Below, piece after piece: positions 47,488 to 55,631 of a stretch of 64,000 bases of DNA. Position numbers and translations under genes: made by a program. The stretch is from Gordonia sp. X0973 (GTDB lineage Bacteria; Actinomycetota; Actinomycetes; Mycobacteriales; Mycobacteriaceae): positions 1,426,001-1,490,000 of the forward strand of contig NZ_CP054691.1 in the NCBI RefSeq assembly GCF_013348785.1, read 5' to 3'. Numbering within the stretch: the stretch's first letter is position 1; each line of letters starts with the position of its first letter. The notes under the pieces are model-generated. The model was given only the letters and a program-made list of their open reading frames with translations, had not been told where the DNA came from and did not search any database.

Positions 47488-48782
47488 CGACGCCCCTCGA
47501 CCCCGACGTTCTGCTGCCGTCGCCCGTCCTGGCGCGGTGGACCGACCGGGTCGACGCGGCCGCCGGCGCCGAGTGCGCCAACCTCTTCGCCGCCGCAATG
47601 CGCCGGACGTTGGCGCGCACGCTGCACCCGCTCGACGACGGGACCGTCTTCGTCATCACCGGTGACATCCCGGCGATGTGGTTGCGCGACGCCGCCACAC
47701 AGATGCGCCCCTATGTGCGCCTGCTCGCGCTCGACGACGATCCGCGCCTGGGCGCACTGACCGAGGTGATCGGCGCGGTGGTGCGCCGACAGTTCGCCTA
47801 TGTCGCCCACGATCCGTACGCGAATGCGTTCAACGCCGCCCCTAACGGCAACTGCCACGAGCCTCGCGACCTCGGCGACGACCCGTGGTTGTGGGAGCGC
47901 AAATACGAGATCGACTCGCTCTGCTTCCCGTTCCAACTCGCCGAGCAACTGGCCGAAGCGACCGGTACCGCCGACCATTTCGACGATGCCTTCCACGCGG
48001 CCGCCGTGGCCGCGATCGACACGCTGAGCGTCGAACTCGACCACGAGGGCTCCTCGTCGTATCGCTTCGTCCGCCCCGACACCGTCGCGCAGGACACGTT
48101 GCCGCGCGACGGACTCGGTTCGCCGGTGGCGGTGACGGGTATGACCTGGTCGGGATTCCGCCCGTCGGACGACGCCTGCACCTACGGCTATTTGGTACCG
48201 GCGAATCTGATGGCCGCTCATACGCTCGACGGGATCGCCGCGCGCCTGCGCGGAAGCGACGACGGGCTGGCGGCGCGGGCCGGGGAATTGGCCGCTGGCC
48301 TGCGCGACGGGGTGGCGCAGCACGGCCGCGTCGTGCATCTGCGCCACGGCGAGATCTGGGCCTACGAGGTCGACGGTCTGGGATCGGCCCTTCTCGCCGA
48401 CGACGCGAACATGCCGAGCCTGCTCTCGTTGCCACTGGTCGCGGGGATCGCGGCCGACGATCCGCGCTATGTGCGCACCCGGCGGTTCGTCCTCTCCGGC
48501 GACAACCCGTACTTCTACCGCGGCCGGGTCGCCGCCGGACCGGGGAGCCCCCACACCCCGGTCGACCACGTGTGGCCGATCGCGCTGGCCGTCGCCGGGC
48601 TGACCTCGCCCGACCCGGCTGAGTCGATGCGATTGCTGCAGTTGATCGCGGAGACGACCGCGGACACCGAGTACGTCCACGAGAGCTTCCACGTCGACGA
48701 TCCGACGCGCTACACCCGCGAGTGGTTCAGCTGGGCCGACTCGATGTTCTGCGAGTTGGCGCTGCACGTCTGTGCCCCGTGA
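47484..48782 (+). CDS. GH125-family exo-alpha-mannosidase
   Basis: 432 residues. Matches glycoside hydrolase family 125 (DUF1237) along the length: GDIPAMWLRDAATQMRPY, WERKYEIDSLCFP, RPSDDACTYGYLVPANL, DDANMPSLL and the C-terminal HESFHVDDPTRYTREWFSW. Known members are exo-acting alpha-1,6-mannosidases. There is no signal peptide, so it acts in the cytosol, perhaps on imported mannosides or recycled mannan/lipomannan fragments. It starts inside the rsmD stop and precedes coaD, an unusual position, so it is co-translated with an rRNA methyltransferase for no obvious reason. Confidence 0.88.
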   Translation: MTTPLDPDVLLPSPVLARWTDRVDAAAGAECANLFAAAMRRTLARTLHPLDDGTVFVITGDIPAMWLRDAATQMRPYVRLLALDDDPRLGALTEVIGAVVRRQFAYVAHDPYANAFNAAPNGNCHEPRDLGDDPWLWERKYEIDSLCFPFQLAEQLAEATGTADHFDDAFHAAAVAAIDTLSVELDHEGSSSYRFVRPDTVAQDTLPRDGLGSPVAVTGMTWSGFRPSDDACTYGYLVPANLMAAHTLDGIAARLRGSDDGLAARAGELAAGLRDGVAQHGRVVHLRHGEIWAYEVDGLGSALLADDANMPSLLSLPLVAGIAADDPRYVRTRRFVLSGDNPYFYRGRVAAGPGSPHTPVDHVWPIALAVAGLTSPDPAESMRLLQLIAETTADTEYVHESFHVDDPTRYTREWFSWADSMFCELALHVCAP

Positions 48783-48793
48783 CCGGCGCACGG

Positions 48794-48799
48794 TAGGTT
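48794..48799 (+). promoter_or_regulatory. -10 element for leaderless coaD
   Basis: TAGGTT, seven bases before the ATG at 48807, without a ribosome site. It suggests coaD has its own start despite the close upstream gene. Confidence 0.5.
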
Positions 48800-48806
48800 C
48801 GTGCCC

Positions 48807-49295
48807 ATGAGCATCGCATTGTGCCCGGGTTCCTTCGATCCGTTCACTCTCGGCCACCGCTTCGTCGTCGAGCGGGCCGCCGCCCGCTTCGACGAGGTGG
48901 TCGTCACCGTCGTCGTCAATCCGAATAAGCAGGGGATGTTCACCGTCGACGAACGGATCGACCTGATCTCGTCGACATGCGCCGATCTGCCGAATGTGCG
49001 CGTGGACCGCTGGCGCGGCCTGCTGGTGGATTACATGCGCAACGAGGGCATCACGACGATGGTCAAGGGACTGCGATCCACCGTCGACTTCGAATACGAG
49101 GTGCCGATGGCACAGATGAACCGAGAGCTCGCCGACGTCGAGACGCTCTTCCTGTGGGGAGATCCGAAGTTCGCGCACGTGTCCAGTTCACTGGTGAAGG
49201 AGGTGGCGAAGCTCGGCGGCGACGTGGAGCCGTTCCTGCCGCCCGACGTCTTTGCCGCCGTGATGCGGAAGGTCAATGGCGAACTGAGCGTGTAG
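48807..49295 (+). CDS. coaD: Phosphopantetheine adenylyltransferase
   Basis: 162 residues from the ATG at 48807. Nucleotidyl-transferase motif GSFDPFTLGH (H17, the family's second HxGH histidine), the middle MVKGLRSTVDFEYEVPMAQMN and the C-terminal VSSSLVKEVA. It makes dephospho-CoA, the fourth step of CoA synthesis. Usual length. Confidence 0.97.
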   Translation: MSIALCPGSFDPFTLGHRFVVERAAARFDEVVVTVVVNPNKQGMFTVDERIDLISSTCADLPNVRVDRWRGLLVDYMRNEGITTMVKGLRSTVDFEYEVPMAQMNRELADVETLFLWGDPKFAHVSSSLVKEVAKLGGDVEPFLPPDVFAAVMRKVNGELSV

Positions 49296-49368
49296 CCCCT
49301 GCACGGACGACACGACACGCCGACCTGGAAGCCTCCCCAATCACACCAGTAACATTCGGCACAATGGC

Positions 49369-49386
49369 CTCATAAGTCACTATGAG
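49369..49386. promoter_or_regulatory. Inverted repeat before sepIVA
   Basis: CTCATA and TATGAG six bases apart, ending 14 bases before the sepIVA start codon. It could be an operator or part of the promoter; no regulator is known for it. Confidence 0.3.
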
Positions 49387-49400
49387 ACAGGGGTGTTGCT

Positions 49401-50183
49401 GTGTACCGCGTATTCGAAGCCCTCGATGAACTGGTCGCCATCGTCGAAGAGGCGCGCGCCGTGCCGATGACCGCGGGCTGCATGGTTCCGCGCGGGGACG
49501 TGCTCGAACTCCTCGACGACATCAAAGACTCCATCCCGGGCGAACTCGACGATGCCCAAGACGTGCTCGACCAGCGGGATTCGCTCGTCGGCTCCGCGCG
49601 TCAGAACGCCGACTCGATGGTCGCCACCGCCCGCGCCGACGCCGACGCGATGCTCGCCGGGGCCAAGGCCGAGGCCGACCGCATCCTCGCCGATGCGCGC
49701 GCGGTCGCCGATCGCACGGCCGAGGAGGCGTCCAACCACAGCCGCACCCTGATCGAGGACGCGACCGAGGAGGCCCACCGCCTCACCACCAGCGCCGCGC
49801 GCGAACACGAGTCGCTGACCGGTCGCGCCCGCTCGGAGGCCGGTCGGATCATCGAGAACGCCAACGCGCACTACCAGCGCTCGGTGGCCGACGGTATCGC
49901 CGAGCAGCAGCGCCTCGTCGCCGAGACCGAGGTCGTCGCCGCGGCCAAGTCGGAGGCGCAGCGCATCATCGACGCCGCCCACGCGGAGGCCGATCGACTG
50001 CGCGGCGACTGCGACATCTACGTCGACACCAAGCTCGCCGATTTCGAGGAGATCCTCACCGGAACGCTGCGCTCGGTGGGTCGCGGTCGCCAGCAGCTGC
50101 GGACCGGCGCCGGCACGCACGACTACGTCGAGTACCCGCGTGCGGTCGACGACGCCGACCGGGAGCCTCCGGTCGCGGTATAA
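49401..50183 (+). CDS. sepIVA: SepIVA, DivIVA-like septation protein
   Basis: 260 residues from a GTG (CAGGGG upstream). MYRVFEALDELVAIVEEAR, then PRGDVLELLDDIKDSIPGELDDAQDVLDQRD, then a long Ala/Glu/Arg coiled coil (about 60-220). Sequence type and place before DUF177 and rnc match SepIVA of mycobacteria, an essential DivIVA-like protein of cell division and elongation. The last 30 residues are disordered. It may also appear in databases as a Wag31- or ATP-synthase-B-like coiled coil. Confidence 0.85.
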   Translation: MYRVFEALDELVAIVEEARAVPMTAGCMVPRGDVLELLDDIKDSIPGELDDAQDVLDQRDSLVGSARQNADSMVATARADADAMLAGAKAEADRILADARAVADRTAEEASNHSRTLIEDATEEAHRLTTSAAREHESLTGRARSEAGRIIENANAHYQRSVADGIAEQQRLVAETEVVAAAKSEAQRIIDAAHAEADRLRGDCDIYVDTKLADFEEILTGTLRSVGRGRQQLRTGAGTHDYVEYPRAVDDADREPPVAV

Positions 50184-50198
50184 GCCGCCCGTGGGGCG

Positions 50199-50204
50199 TA
50201 TCGT
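50199..50204 (+). promoter_or_regulatory. -10 element for the leaderless DUF177 gene
   Basis: TATCGT ends six bases before the GTG at 50211, again with no Shine-Dalgarno sequence. It lies 16 bases after the sepIVA stop. Confidence 0.5.
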
Positions 50205-50210
50205 GTCGGT

Positions 50211-50777
50211 GTGGCTCAAGCAGTTGACGCACCTTTTGTCCTCGATGTCCGATCATTGGGGCGCCGTCCCGGCAGCATGATCGAGTGTCACCGGACGGTG
50301 GCCAGCCCGATCCGTATCGGCACCGAAATGGTCGCCATCGAACCGGGGACCGAGATGGATCTGGACCTACGTCTGGAGGCGGTTTCCGAAGGCGTCCTGG
50401 TCACCGGTACCGCGTGCGGCGAGACCGAGGGACAGTGCGTTCGATGCCTGGAACCCCTGGAGGACACGGTCACCGTCTTCCTTACCGAACTGTTCGCCTA
50501 CCCCGACAGCGAGACCGACAAGACGACCTCCGACGAGGAGGTCCACCGCATTTCCGACGACCAGATCGACCTCGAGCAGACGCTCATCGACGCCGTCGGC
50601 CTGGAGCTGCCGATGTCGCCGTTGTGCCGTGAGGACTGCCCGGGGTTGTGTCCGGACTGCGGGGTCGCGCTCGCCGTCGCCGAGCCGGGGCATGGGCACG
50701 AGAAGATCGACCCGCGCTGGGCCGGATTGACCGGCAAGCTCGACGAGATGCGCCAGCCCGAGCAGGGCAACGGCTGA
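50211..50777 (+). CDS. YceD/DUF177 family protein
   Basis: 188 residues. DUF177 core (CVRCLEPLEDTVTVFLTELF) and a C-terminal Cys cluster C-x3-C-x3-C-x2-C (CREDCPGLCPDCG) that probably binds zinc. In many bacteria yceD precedes rpmF and influences 23S rRNA/L32; in mycobacteria, as here, it stands before rnc without rpmF. A role with RNase III in rRNA maturation is inferred. Confidence 0.9.
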   Translation: MAQAVDAPFVLDVRSLGRRPGSMIECHRTVASPIRIGTEMVAIEPGTEMDLDLRLEAVSEGVLVTGTACGETEGQCVRCLEPLEDTVTVFLTELFAYPDSETDKTTSDEEVHRISDDQIDLEQTLIDAVGLELPMSPLCREDCPGLCPDCGVALAVAEPGHGHEKIDPRWAGLTGKLDEMRQPEQGNG

Positions 50778-50783
50778 TCGGGT

Positions 50784-51497
50784 ATGGCTGCATCGGACCG
50801 CGACCCCGCGGCACTGCTCTCGTCGCTCGGCATCACCGTCGACGACGATCTGCTGACCCTGGCGCTGACGCACCGCTCCTACGCCTATGAGAACGGCGGT
50901 TTGCCGACGAACGAGCGGCTGGAGTTCCTCGGCGACTCGGTGCTCGGCGTCGTCGTCACCGAGAAGCTGTATCGCGACTACCCGGACCGCCCGGAGGGGG
51001 AGCTGGCCAAGATCCGCGCCAGCGTCGTCAACGGGCAGGCCCTGGCGCGTCTGGCGCGCACCTTGGGGCCGGGCGGACTCGGTCGGCACCTGTACCTCGG
51101 CCGTGGCGAGGAGATGACCGGCGGCCGCGACAAGGACAGCATCTTGGCCGACGGGATGGAGGCGCTGCTCGGCGCGGTGTACCTGGAGCACGGGTTCGAA
51201 CCCGCGAAGAAGGTGATCCTCAAGCTGTTCAGCGACGCGGTTGCCGATGCCGGGCGGCTCGGAGCCGGGCTGGACTGGAAGACCTCGCTGCAGGAGCTGT
51301 CCGCGGCGCGCTCGCTTGGCCCGCCGTCGTACTCCATCACCTCCACCGGTCCAGACCACGACAAGGAGTTCACCGCGACGGCCATCGTCGGCGGGGAGGA
51401 ACTCGGCAGCGGAGTCGGGCGCTCCAAGAAGGAGGCCGAGCAGGTCGCCGCCGAGGAGGCGTGGAAGGTGCTCGACGCGAGGCAGGAGGGTGCCTGA
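50784..51497 (+). CDS. rnc: Ribonuclease III
   Basis: 237 residues. Endonuclease domain with signature [13 protein letters not shown] and the second metal site [15 protein letters not shown], then a C-terminal double-strand RNA binding domain (about 163-232: [20 protein letters not shown], then [16 protein letters not shown]). It processes rRNA precursors. Only six bases after the DUF177 gene, and its stop overlaps the mutM start region. Confidence 0.97.
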   Translation: MAASDRDPAALLSSLGITVDDDLLTLALTHRSYAYENGGLPTNERLEFLGDSVLGVVVTEKLYRDYPDRPEGELAKIRASVVNGQALARLARTLGPGGLGRHLYLGRGEEMTGGRDKDSILADGMEALLGAVYLEHGFEPAKKVILKLFSDAVADAGRLGAGLDWKTSLQELSAARSLGPPSYSITSTGPDHDKEFTATAIVGGEELGSGVGRSKKEAEQVAAEEAWKVLDARQEGA

Positions 51498-52395
51498 GCT
51501 TCCCGAAGTCGAGACGGTTCGGCTCGGCGTAGAGAAGCACGTCATCGGTGCGACGTTCACCGGTGTCCAGGTACACCACGACCGGGCCGTCCGACGCCAG
51601 GTCGGGGGAGCGGCCGCACTCGTCGGTCGGCTGCGCGGGACGACCGCGGTCGCGGCCCGGCGACGCGGCAAATACCTGTGGCTCGAACTCGCGGATCCTT
51701 CGGGCGTCGTCGACGAGGCGCTGGTCATCCACCTCGGTATGAGCGGGCAGCTGCGGATCGTCGACGAGGACAAGCCGGCGGGGGAGACCAAGCACCTGCG
51801 CATCCGCTCCGAGCTGATCGGGGCCGACGGCGGCCCGAGTGAGTTCTGGTTCGTCGACCAGCGGACCTTCGGCGGCTGGCAGGTCGACGACCTGGTGCCC
51901 GATCTCCATTCGCTGGGACGGTCGGTGCCGTCGATCATTGCTCATATCGCGCCGGACCCGTTCGACGAGGCTTACGACGCGGAGAGAGTCGCGGGGGTTA
52001 TGCGCCGCAAGCACACCGAGGTCAAACGTGCGCTGCTCGACCAGTCGCTGGTCTCGGGCATCGGCAACATCTACGCCGACGAGGCGCTCTGGCGGGCGCG
52101 CCTGCGCGGCACGAGGCTCACCGATTCGATCTCGAAGGTCAAGCTGGTGGAACTGCTCGGTCACGCGCGGGCCGTGATGGACGAGGCGCTGGCCGTGGGT
52201 GGTAGCTCGTTCGACGAACTGTATGTGAACGTCAACGGCGAGTCGGGGTATTTTTCCCGATCTCTTGACGTTTATGGCCGGGCTGGGGCGCCGTGCAATC
52301 GGTGTGGAGCACCGATTGCACGCGAGCAGTTCATGAATCGCTCCAGTCACTTTTGCCCGCGTTGTCAGCGGAGTTCATCGACGCCAGGCGTCTGA
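51490..52395 (+). CDS. mutM: MutM/Fpg formamidopyrimidine-DNA glycosylase with exchanged 3' end
   Basis: 301 residues from a GTG overlapping rnc by eight bases. Catalytic P2-E3 (PELPEVE), HLGMSGQLR, the helix-two-turn-helix around [12 protein letters not shown] and a C-terminal zinc finger with four Cys (CNRCG, CPRCQ). It removes 8-oxoguanine and formamidopyrimidines. From about 52246 the codons turn abruptly AT-rich (TAT TTT TCC CGA TCT CTT), while a GC-rich alternative end of the same gene lies at 54025-54183. The reading frame and zinc finger are intact, so the hybrid protein should work. Confidence 0.93.
   Translation: MPELPEVETVRLGVEKHVIGATFTGVQVHHDRAVRRQVGGAAALVGRLRGTTAVAARRRGKYLWLELADPSGVVDEALVIHLGMSGQLRIVDEDKPAGETKHLRIRSELIGADGGPSEFWFVDQRTFGGWQVDDLVPDLHSLGRSVPSIIAHIAPDPFDEAYDAERVAGVMRRKHTEVKRALLDQSLVSGIGNIYADEALWRARLRGTRLTDSISKVKLVELLGHARAVMDEALAVGGSSFDELYVNVNGESGYFSRSLDVYGRAGAPCNRCGAPIAREQFMNRSSHFCPRCQRSSSTPGV
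52330..52341. repeat. Direct repeat in mutM end, left copy
   Basis: TTCATGAATCGC, encoding FMNR of the zinc finger. The same 12 bases are at 54109-54120. Possible crossover core, or simple codon conservation. Confidence 0.6.
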
Positions 52396-52445
52396 TGGTC
52401 GAGGTGTTCCGCTCCTATCGGGCGCTCGTGTGCGTGGACAAGATG

Positions 52446-53444
52446 TTAGGCGGCCATCTTCGCACCCTTGGCGCGGTTGCAACGCCAGCACAGCGTCTGA
52501 AGGTTCTCGGGCTCGCTGAGGCCTCCCTTGGACACCGGCACGATGTGATCAACTTCGAGGAGCAGGTTCGGCTCGACGGCGACCGAGACGCCGCATGCGG
52601 GGTTCTGACAGGTATGGTCATCACGATCCTTGATCCAGCCGCGTAAGCGGGCGGTCATCAGCGCCCGCTGACCGGCGGCCGACTTCGACCAGCGAATCTT
52701 CTGCGCGAGTGTTTCCGAGAGAGCGTCGAGGGTCGGGGTATTCAGGTCGATATTCACCGTCTGGCCGCTGTTGCCACCGGCGGAGACGTACTGGAACTTG
52801 TAGTTCGGATAGGGCACCGTTATCGGCGAGAGGTGCACGCCGACGAAGATCCAGAACTCGTCCGCGTACCGCTGGAGGATGAACGCGGGCGGGTTGATCA
52901 TTGCTGCAATTTCTGCCTCGCGGCGCTGCACGTTGGCGACGGCCTCTTCTAGTCGCGAGATGTCCTCGGCCACCCGCTGCACGTCGGCCAGCGTCTCTTG
53001 GTTCGCTTTGATCTCAAAGTACTTCATCAGGTACTTGATCGGATCCATGCTCGCGTTGCGCACCACCTGCAGCGACGCGTTATGGACGTGCGGCGCGTAC
53101 TCGGCCACGTTGCGGTTGCGCTGATAGTTCCAGCTCGAAGTGTTCTCGAACGTCGCGAGGTGAGCGTACTGCCCGGTGGAGGACGTGCCCAGCTCGAAGG
53201 CACCCCGTCCGCGAATCTCCGCGACGTAGTTCACGACCTCGTTGTGCTCGGCAACGACGGAGGCAATCTGAGCGCGGAGCCCTTGGAACTCTTCACTGTT
53301 GAAGTACTTGTTCTTCCGGTGCTTCCAGATGATCGGATTCGCGATCAGCACCCCGGCGAGGACGAGAATGAACAGGATCGGATGGATCGAGCCGAAAAGG
53401 AGTGGCAACGTAATGACTAACGTGATGAAGAGCCACTTGGGCAT
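52446..53444 (-). CDS. Membrane-anchored HNH endonuclease
   Basis: 332 residues with AGGAG before the ATG. Two N-terminal hydrophobic segments (about 3-40), a soluble middle with a coiled coil (about 150-190), and a C-terminal HNH domain (about 275-332): CQNPACG, the L-EVDHIVPVSKGG core, N-LQTLC and CWRCN, with zinc-binding Cys pairs. The catalytic DH and N are present. HNH enzymes nick or cut DNA, and membrane-tethered forms occur in phage defence. Carried by the mutM insertion, it could be a defence cargo or take part in spread. Substrate unknown. Confidence 0.8.
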   Translation of the reverse strand: MPKWLFITLVITLPLLFGSIHPILFILVLAGVLIANPIIWKHRKNKYFNSEEFQGLRAQIASVVAEHNEVVNYVAEIRGRGAFELGTSSTGQYAHLATFENTSSWNYQRNRNVAEYAPHVHNASLQVVRNASMDPIKYLMKYFEIKANQETLADVQRVAEDISRLEEAVANVQRREAEIAAMINPPAFILQRYADEFWIFVGVHLSPITVPYPNYKFQYVSAGGNSGQTVNIDLNTPTLDALSETLAQKIRWSKSAAGQRALMTARLRGWIKDRDDHTCQNPACGVSVAVEPNLLLEVDHIVPVSKGGLSEPENLQTLCWRCNRAKGAKMAA

Positions 53445-54021
53445 CCGTGTTTCTCCTAAGTAGAGCTATGTTTTCGTCCGTGACGTCTGCTCCCAGAATA
53501 TAGAGCACCTCCGACAAAGTTGGGGTGTCATCGTCCGCTGATCTGGTGCACTCCGGTGCGGGGCCGGTCTGCTGGCGGACTCTGGCCGTGAGGGCCCCTC
53601 GGGCGCGCTAGGGGCGATGCGACGTGCGTCGATCATCTGATCAGCTTCATACGGGCGCTGCGGACCAGGTTCGTCTTGGTTTGCCGTGGGTCGCGGATCT
53701 CGTGCTCGCCAAGCCGGACCAGGTAGCCCGGCGGAGCTACCTGCTCTCGACGTGGCTGATCGAAGTTCGGCCGGCGGCGACTGACGCGGCACCACTCGCC
53801 ACCTGGCAGCGGGTTGTCGACGCTCTGGTCGTCGCAGGCGACTCGCAGCTGGCGCCCTACTCGGAGTAGCCCGGCACACTCCGCCGCGCGGTACGGCAGC
53901 CACCCCGCGAGAACGCACGCCGGTTCCACATGTTTGTCCGTCGTGCTCTGTCGATTGAGCTAGTCCGCGTTTTCGGCCATGGTCGGACAAACGTGGGCAT
54001 CAATGTCAGATGGTGCTCAAG
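53445..54021. other. Right part of the insertion, no intact gene
   Basis: About 580 bases between the HNH gene and the displaced mutM end. It contains a possible gene remnant at 53624-53869 and a nine-base inverted repeat, GTTTGTCCG (53932-53940) and CGGACAAAC (53984-53992). Nothing else was recognised. Confidence 0.5.
53624..53869 (+). pseudogene. Possible C-terminal gene remnant
   Basis: An 81-codon frame ending WQRVVDALVVAGDSQLAPYSE with protein-like composition and GC-rich third positions. It has no ribosome site and looks like the end of a larger protein. Family not recognised. It may be a relic of an earlier insertion. Confidence 0.3.
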
Positions 54022-54024
54022 TCC

Positions 54025-54183
54025 GGCTACTTCGCCCGCTCCTTGAATGCCTACGGTCGTGAAGGCCGGCCCTGCTACCGCTGCGGCTCGACCATGCGAC
54101 GCGAGTCATTCATGAATCGCAGCTCGTTCTATTGTCCAAGTTGTCAGCGACCGCCGAGACGGCTGGCGGAGCCCGCTTGGTAG
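54025..54183 (+). pseudogene. Displaced original 3' end of mutM
   Basis: Encodes 52 residues, [21 protein letters not shown] through [16 protein letters not shown] to a stop. It aligns without gaps with the end of the intact MutM ([21 protein letters not shown] through [13 protein letters not shown]), with four zinc Cys. The codons are GC-rich like the rest of mutM. No start codon or glycosylase domain is attached. It is best explained as the former end of mutM pushed downstream by the insertion. Confidence 0.85.
54109..54120. repeat. Direct repeat in mutM end, right copy
   Basis: TTCATGAATCGC, the partner of 52330-52341. A further shared ten bases, GTTGTCAGCG, lie at 52361 and 54140, again 1,779 bp apart. 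Confidence 0.6.
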
Positions 54184-54191
54184 CGGGTCGG

Positions 54192-54557
54192 TCAGGACGA
54201 GCGGCCAATCTCGCCCACCTCGTTGATGAACAGCATGAACCGCGCGTTACTTCGAACGCTTTGAATGAGCAGCCACCCCCAGAGATTCCCCAGCCCGGGC
54301 AGCCACCGGAGAATGGTCTCCTTCCGTCGCGCACCATCGGGGCGATGGTCGACCTCGACCAGGTAGGGGTTGATCCAGCGGACCTTTGCCCCGCGCGCGA
54401 TCTCGCGCTGCACCGCCGCGGCCATCGCCCGGGTGCGTTCCTGTTCTGACCAACCCTGTCGCCGGTCGCCGGTCCAGGCATGTCCGTCCCACCACGAGTA
54501 CCAGCCCGGTTCTCCCGAGCGGCTCGAATACCATCCCGCCGCAGCCGTTTTCGTCAC
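54192..54557 (-). CDS. DUF2510-like protein
   Basis: 121 residues from the GTG at 54557 (AGGGGA upstream). The N-terminus has the GWYSSRSGEPGWYSWWDGHAWT pattern similar to DUF2510 (Gly-Trp-Tyr, Trp-Trp-Asp-Gly, Trp-Thr), then a helical, basic region and a strand-rich part (VRWINPYLVEVDHRPDG), ending with an amphipathic segment. DUF2510 is a small domain common in actinobacterial membrane-linked proteins, function unknown. It is convergent with the displaced mutM end, nine bases away, and may have been the host neighbour of mutM or part of the incoming DNA. Confidence 0.6.
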   Translation of the reverse strand: MTKTAAAGWYSSRSGEPGWYSWWDGHAWTGDRRQGWSEQERTRAMAAAVQREIARGAKVRWINPYLVEVDHRPDGARRKETILRWLPGLGNLWGWLLIQSVRSNARFMLFINEVGEIGRSS

Positions 54558-54900
54558 CGTTTCCCCTGCGTTGTCGCCGCCCGCTGACCCTCGGTGCGAT
54601 TGCCCACGTCGATGGTCGCGGTGCGCACCATGCCTCTTCGACGCTCGTTCGTCGTTTTCGATGACGACGCTAGGGTCCGGTTCTCTCCTTGGCAATGGGT
54701 AGAACTCTCCGTCCAGAGCGCGAACGGTACGGTGCGGTTTCGACATCGTCAGCCACCTGGTCTTCTACGTTGAGAGCGCAGAGGGCGTCGATGTGGTCAG
54801 AATCCTGCACCAGCGCATGGATCCGACGCGGCACCTCTGATTGCCTCGACCCGAGACACTCGAGGAATGCCGCCGGACCCGGCACGTGTTGAATAGGACC
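54558..54900. other. Intergenic region before osmC
   Basis: About 340 bases. A minus-strand frame at 54670-54885 (71 codons) has some protein-like composition but no ribosome site or family match. I see no confident gene, terminator or promoter. Confidence 0.4.
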
Positions 54901-55311
54901 ATGACCGAACTCTGGGTACAGCGCACCGGATCACGCCGCTACGTCGGCAACAGCTCACGCGGGGCTACCGTGCAGATCGGCTCCGAAGACGTCGAGGGCG
55001 TCTTCACTCCGGGCGAGCTGCTGAAGATCGCGCTGGCCGCATGCACGGGCATGGCGTCGGACATCACCCTGGCCCGCCGCCTCGGCGACGACTACGACGC
55101 GACCGTGCGGGTCAGTGGCGACGCCGACCGGGAGTCGGAGACCTACCCGCAGCTCAACGAGGTACTCGAGCTGGACGTGTCCGAACTGGGCGACCCCGAG
55201 GCGGTGAAGCGGCTGCTCGTCGTCGCCGAGCGCGCGGTCGACCGGTCGTGCACCGTCGGGCGCACGCTCAAGGCGGGCACCCGAGTATCGCTGACCATCG
55301 AGACGGATTAG
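54901..55311 (+). CDS. OsmC/Ohr-family protein
   Basis: 136 residues from the ATG at 54901. The two reactive cysteines of the family are present: C48 (LAACTG) and C117 (DRSCTVG), with a central sheet VQIGSEDVEGVFTPGELLKIALAA. OsmC-type proteins reduce organic hydroperoxides using thiols. Its position between mutM and acyP-smc is the same as in M. tuberculosis. AGGA stands close before the start. Confidence 0.9.
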   Translation: MTELWVQRTGSRRYVGNSSRGATVQIGSEDVEGVFTPGELLKIALAACTGMASDITLARRLGDDYDATVRVSGDADRESETYPQLNEVLELDVSELGDPEAVKRLLVVAERAVDRSCTVGRTLKAGTRVSLTIETD

Positions 55312-55315
55312 GCCG

Positions 55316-55612
55316 ATGGCCGACGACGCCGACGTGACCGGGCCGCAGCGGCTGAGCGCCTTTGTGCACGGCCACGTCCAGGGCGTCGGTTTCCGCTGGT
55401 CAACCCGGGTGCGGGCCCTCGAACTGGGCCTCGTCGGCTACGCGATGAACCTCGCCGACGGACGCGTCCACGTCGTCGCCGAAGGACCGCGCGCCAAGCT
55501 CGACGACATGCTCGGCTACCTGCGCGGACCCGATGCCCCCGGGCGCGTCGACACCGTCGTCGAACGATTCGAGGAACCACGCGGAGACTTGCGCGGATTC
55601 GTCGAGCGTTGA
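55316..55612 (+). CDS. acyP: Acylphosphatase
   Basis: 98 residues with [12 protein letters not shown] (catalytic R27) and N45 ([17 protein letters not shown]), the two active residues of the family. It hydrolyses acyl phosphates. Only four bases after osmC, and 19 bases before smc. Confidence 0.95.
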   Translation: MADDADVTGPQRLSAFVHGHVQGVGFRWSTRVRALELGLVGYAMNLADGRVHVVAEGPRAKLDDMLGYLRGPDAPGRVDTVVERFEEPRGDLRGFVER

Positions 55613-55617
55613 GTGGG

Positions 55618-55623
55618 TAGTCT
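55618..55623 (+). promoter_or_regulatory. -10 element for smc
   Basis: TAGTCT, eight bases before the GTG of smc, no ribosome site. Compatible with a leaderless or nearly leaderless transcript. Confidence 0.4.
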
Positions 55624-55631
55624 GTACGGTC

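Larger units (their letters stand above)
52246..54021. mobile_element. Insertion in the 3' end of mutM carrying a replacement end and an HNH gene
   Basis: The segment starts where mutM switches to AT-rich codons (after GAGTCG) and ends where the displaced mutM end begins (AAGTCC). Homologous bases of the two ends are exactly 1,779 bp apart with no indels. AGTC occurs at both joints. It holds the new mutM 3' end, the HNH gene and a non-coding or decayed part. No integrase or transposase is visible, so the mechanism is unknown. The element boundaries are inferred from homology and codon use. Confidence 0.65.

Noticed and set aside
52330..52341. Proven att core of the mutM insertion
   Set aside because: The 12-base direct repeat encodes the conserved FMNR of the zinc finger, so identity may come from protein constraint; kept only as a possible core.
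53466..53990. 174-codon minus-strand frame in the insertion
   Set aside because: Arg/Pro/Ser-rich low-information sequence, overlapping a better plus-strand remnant; no ribosome site.
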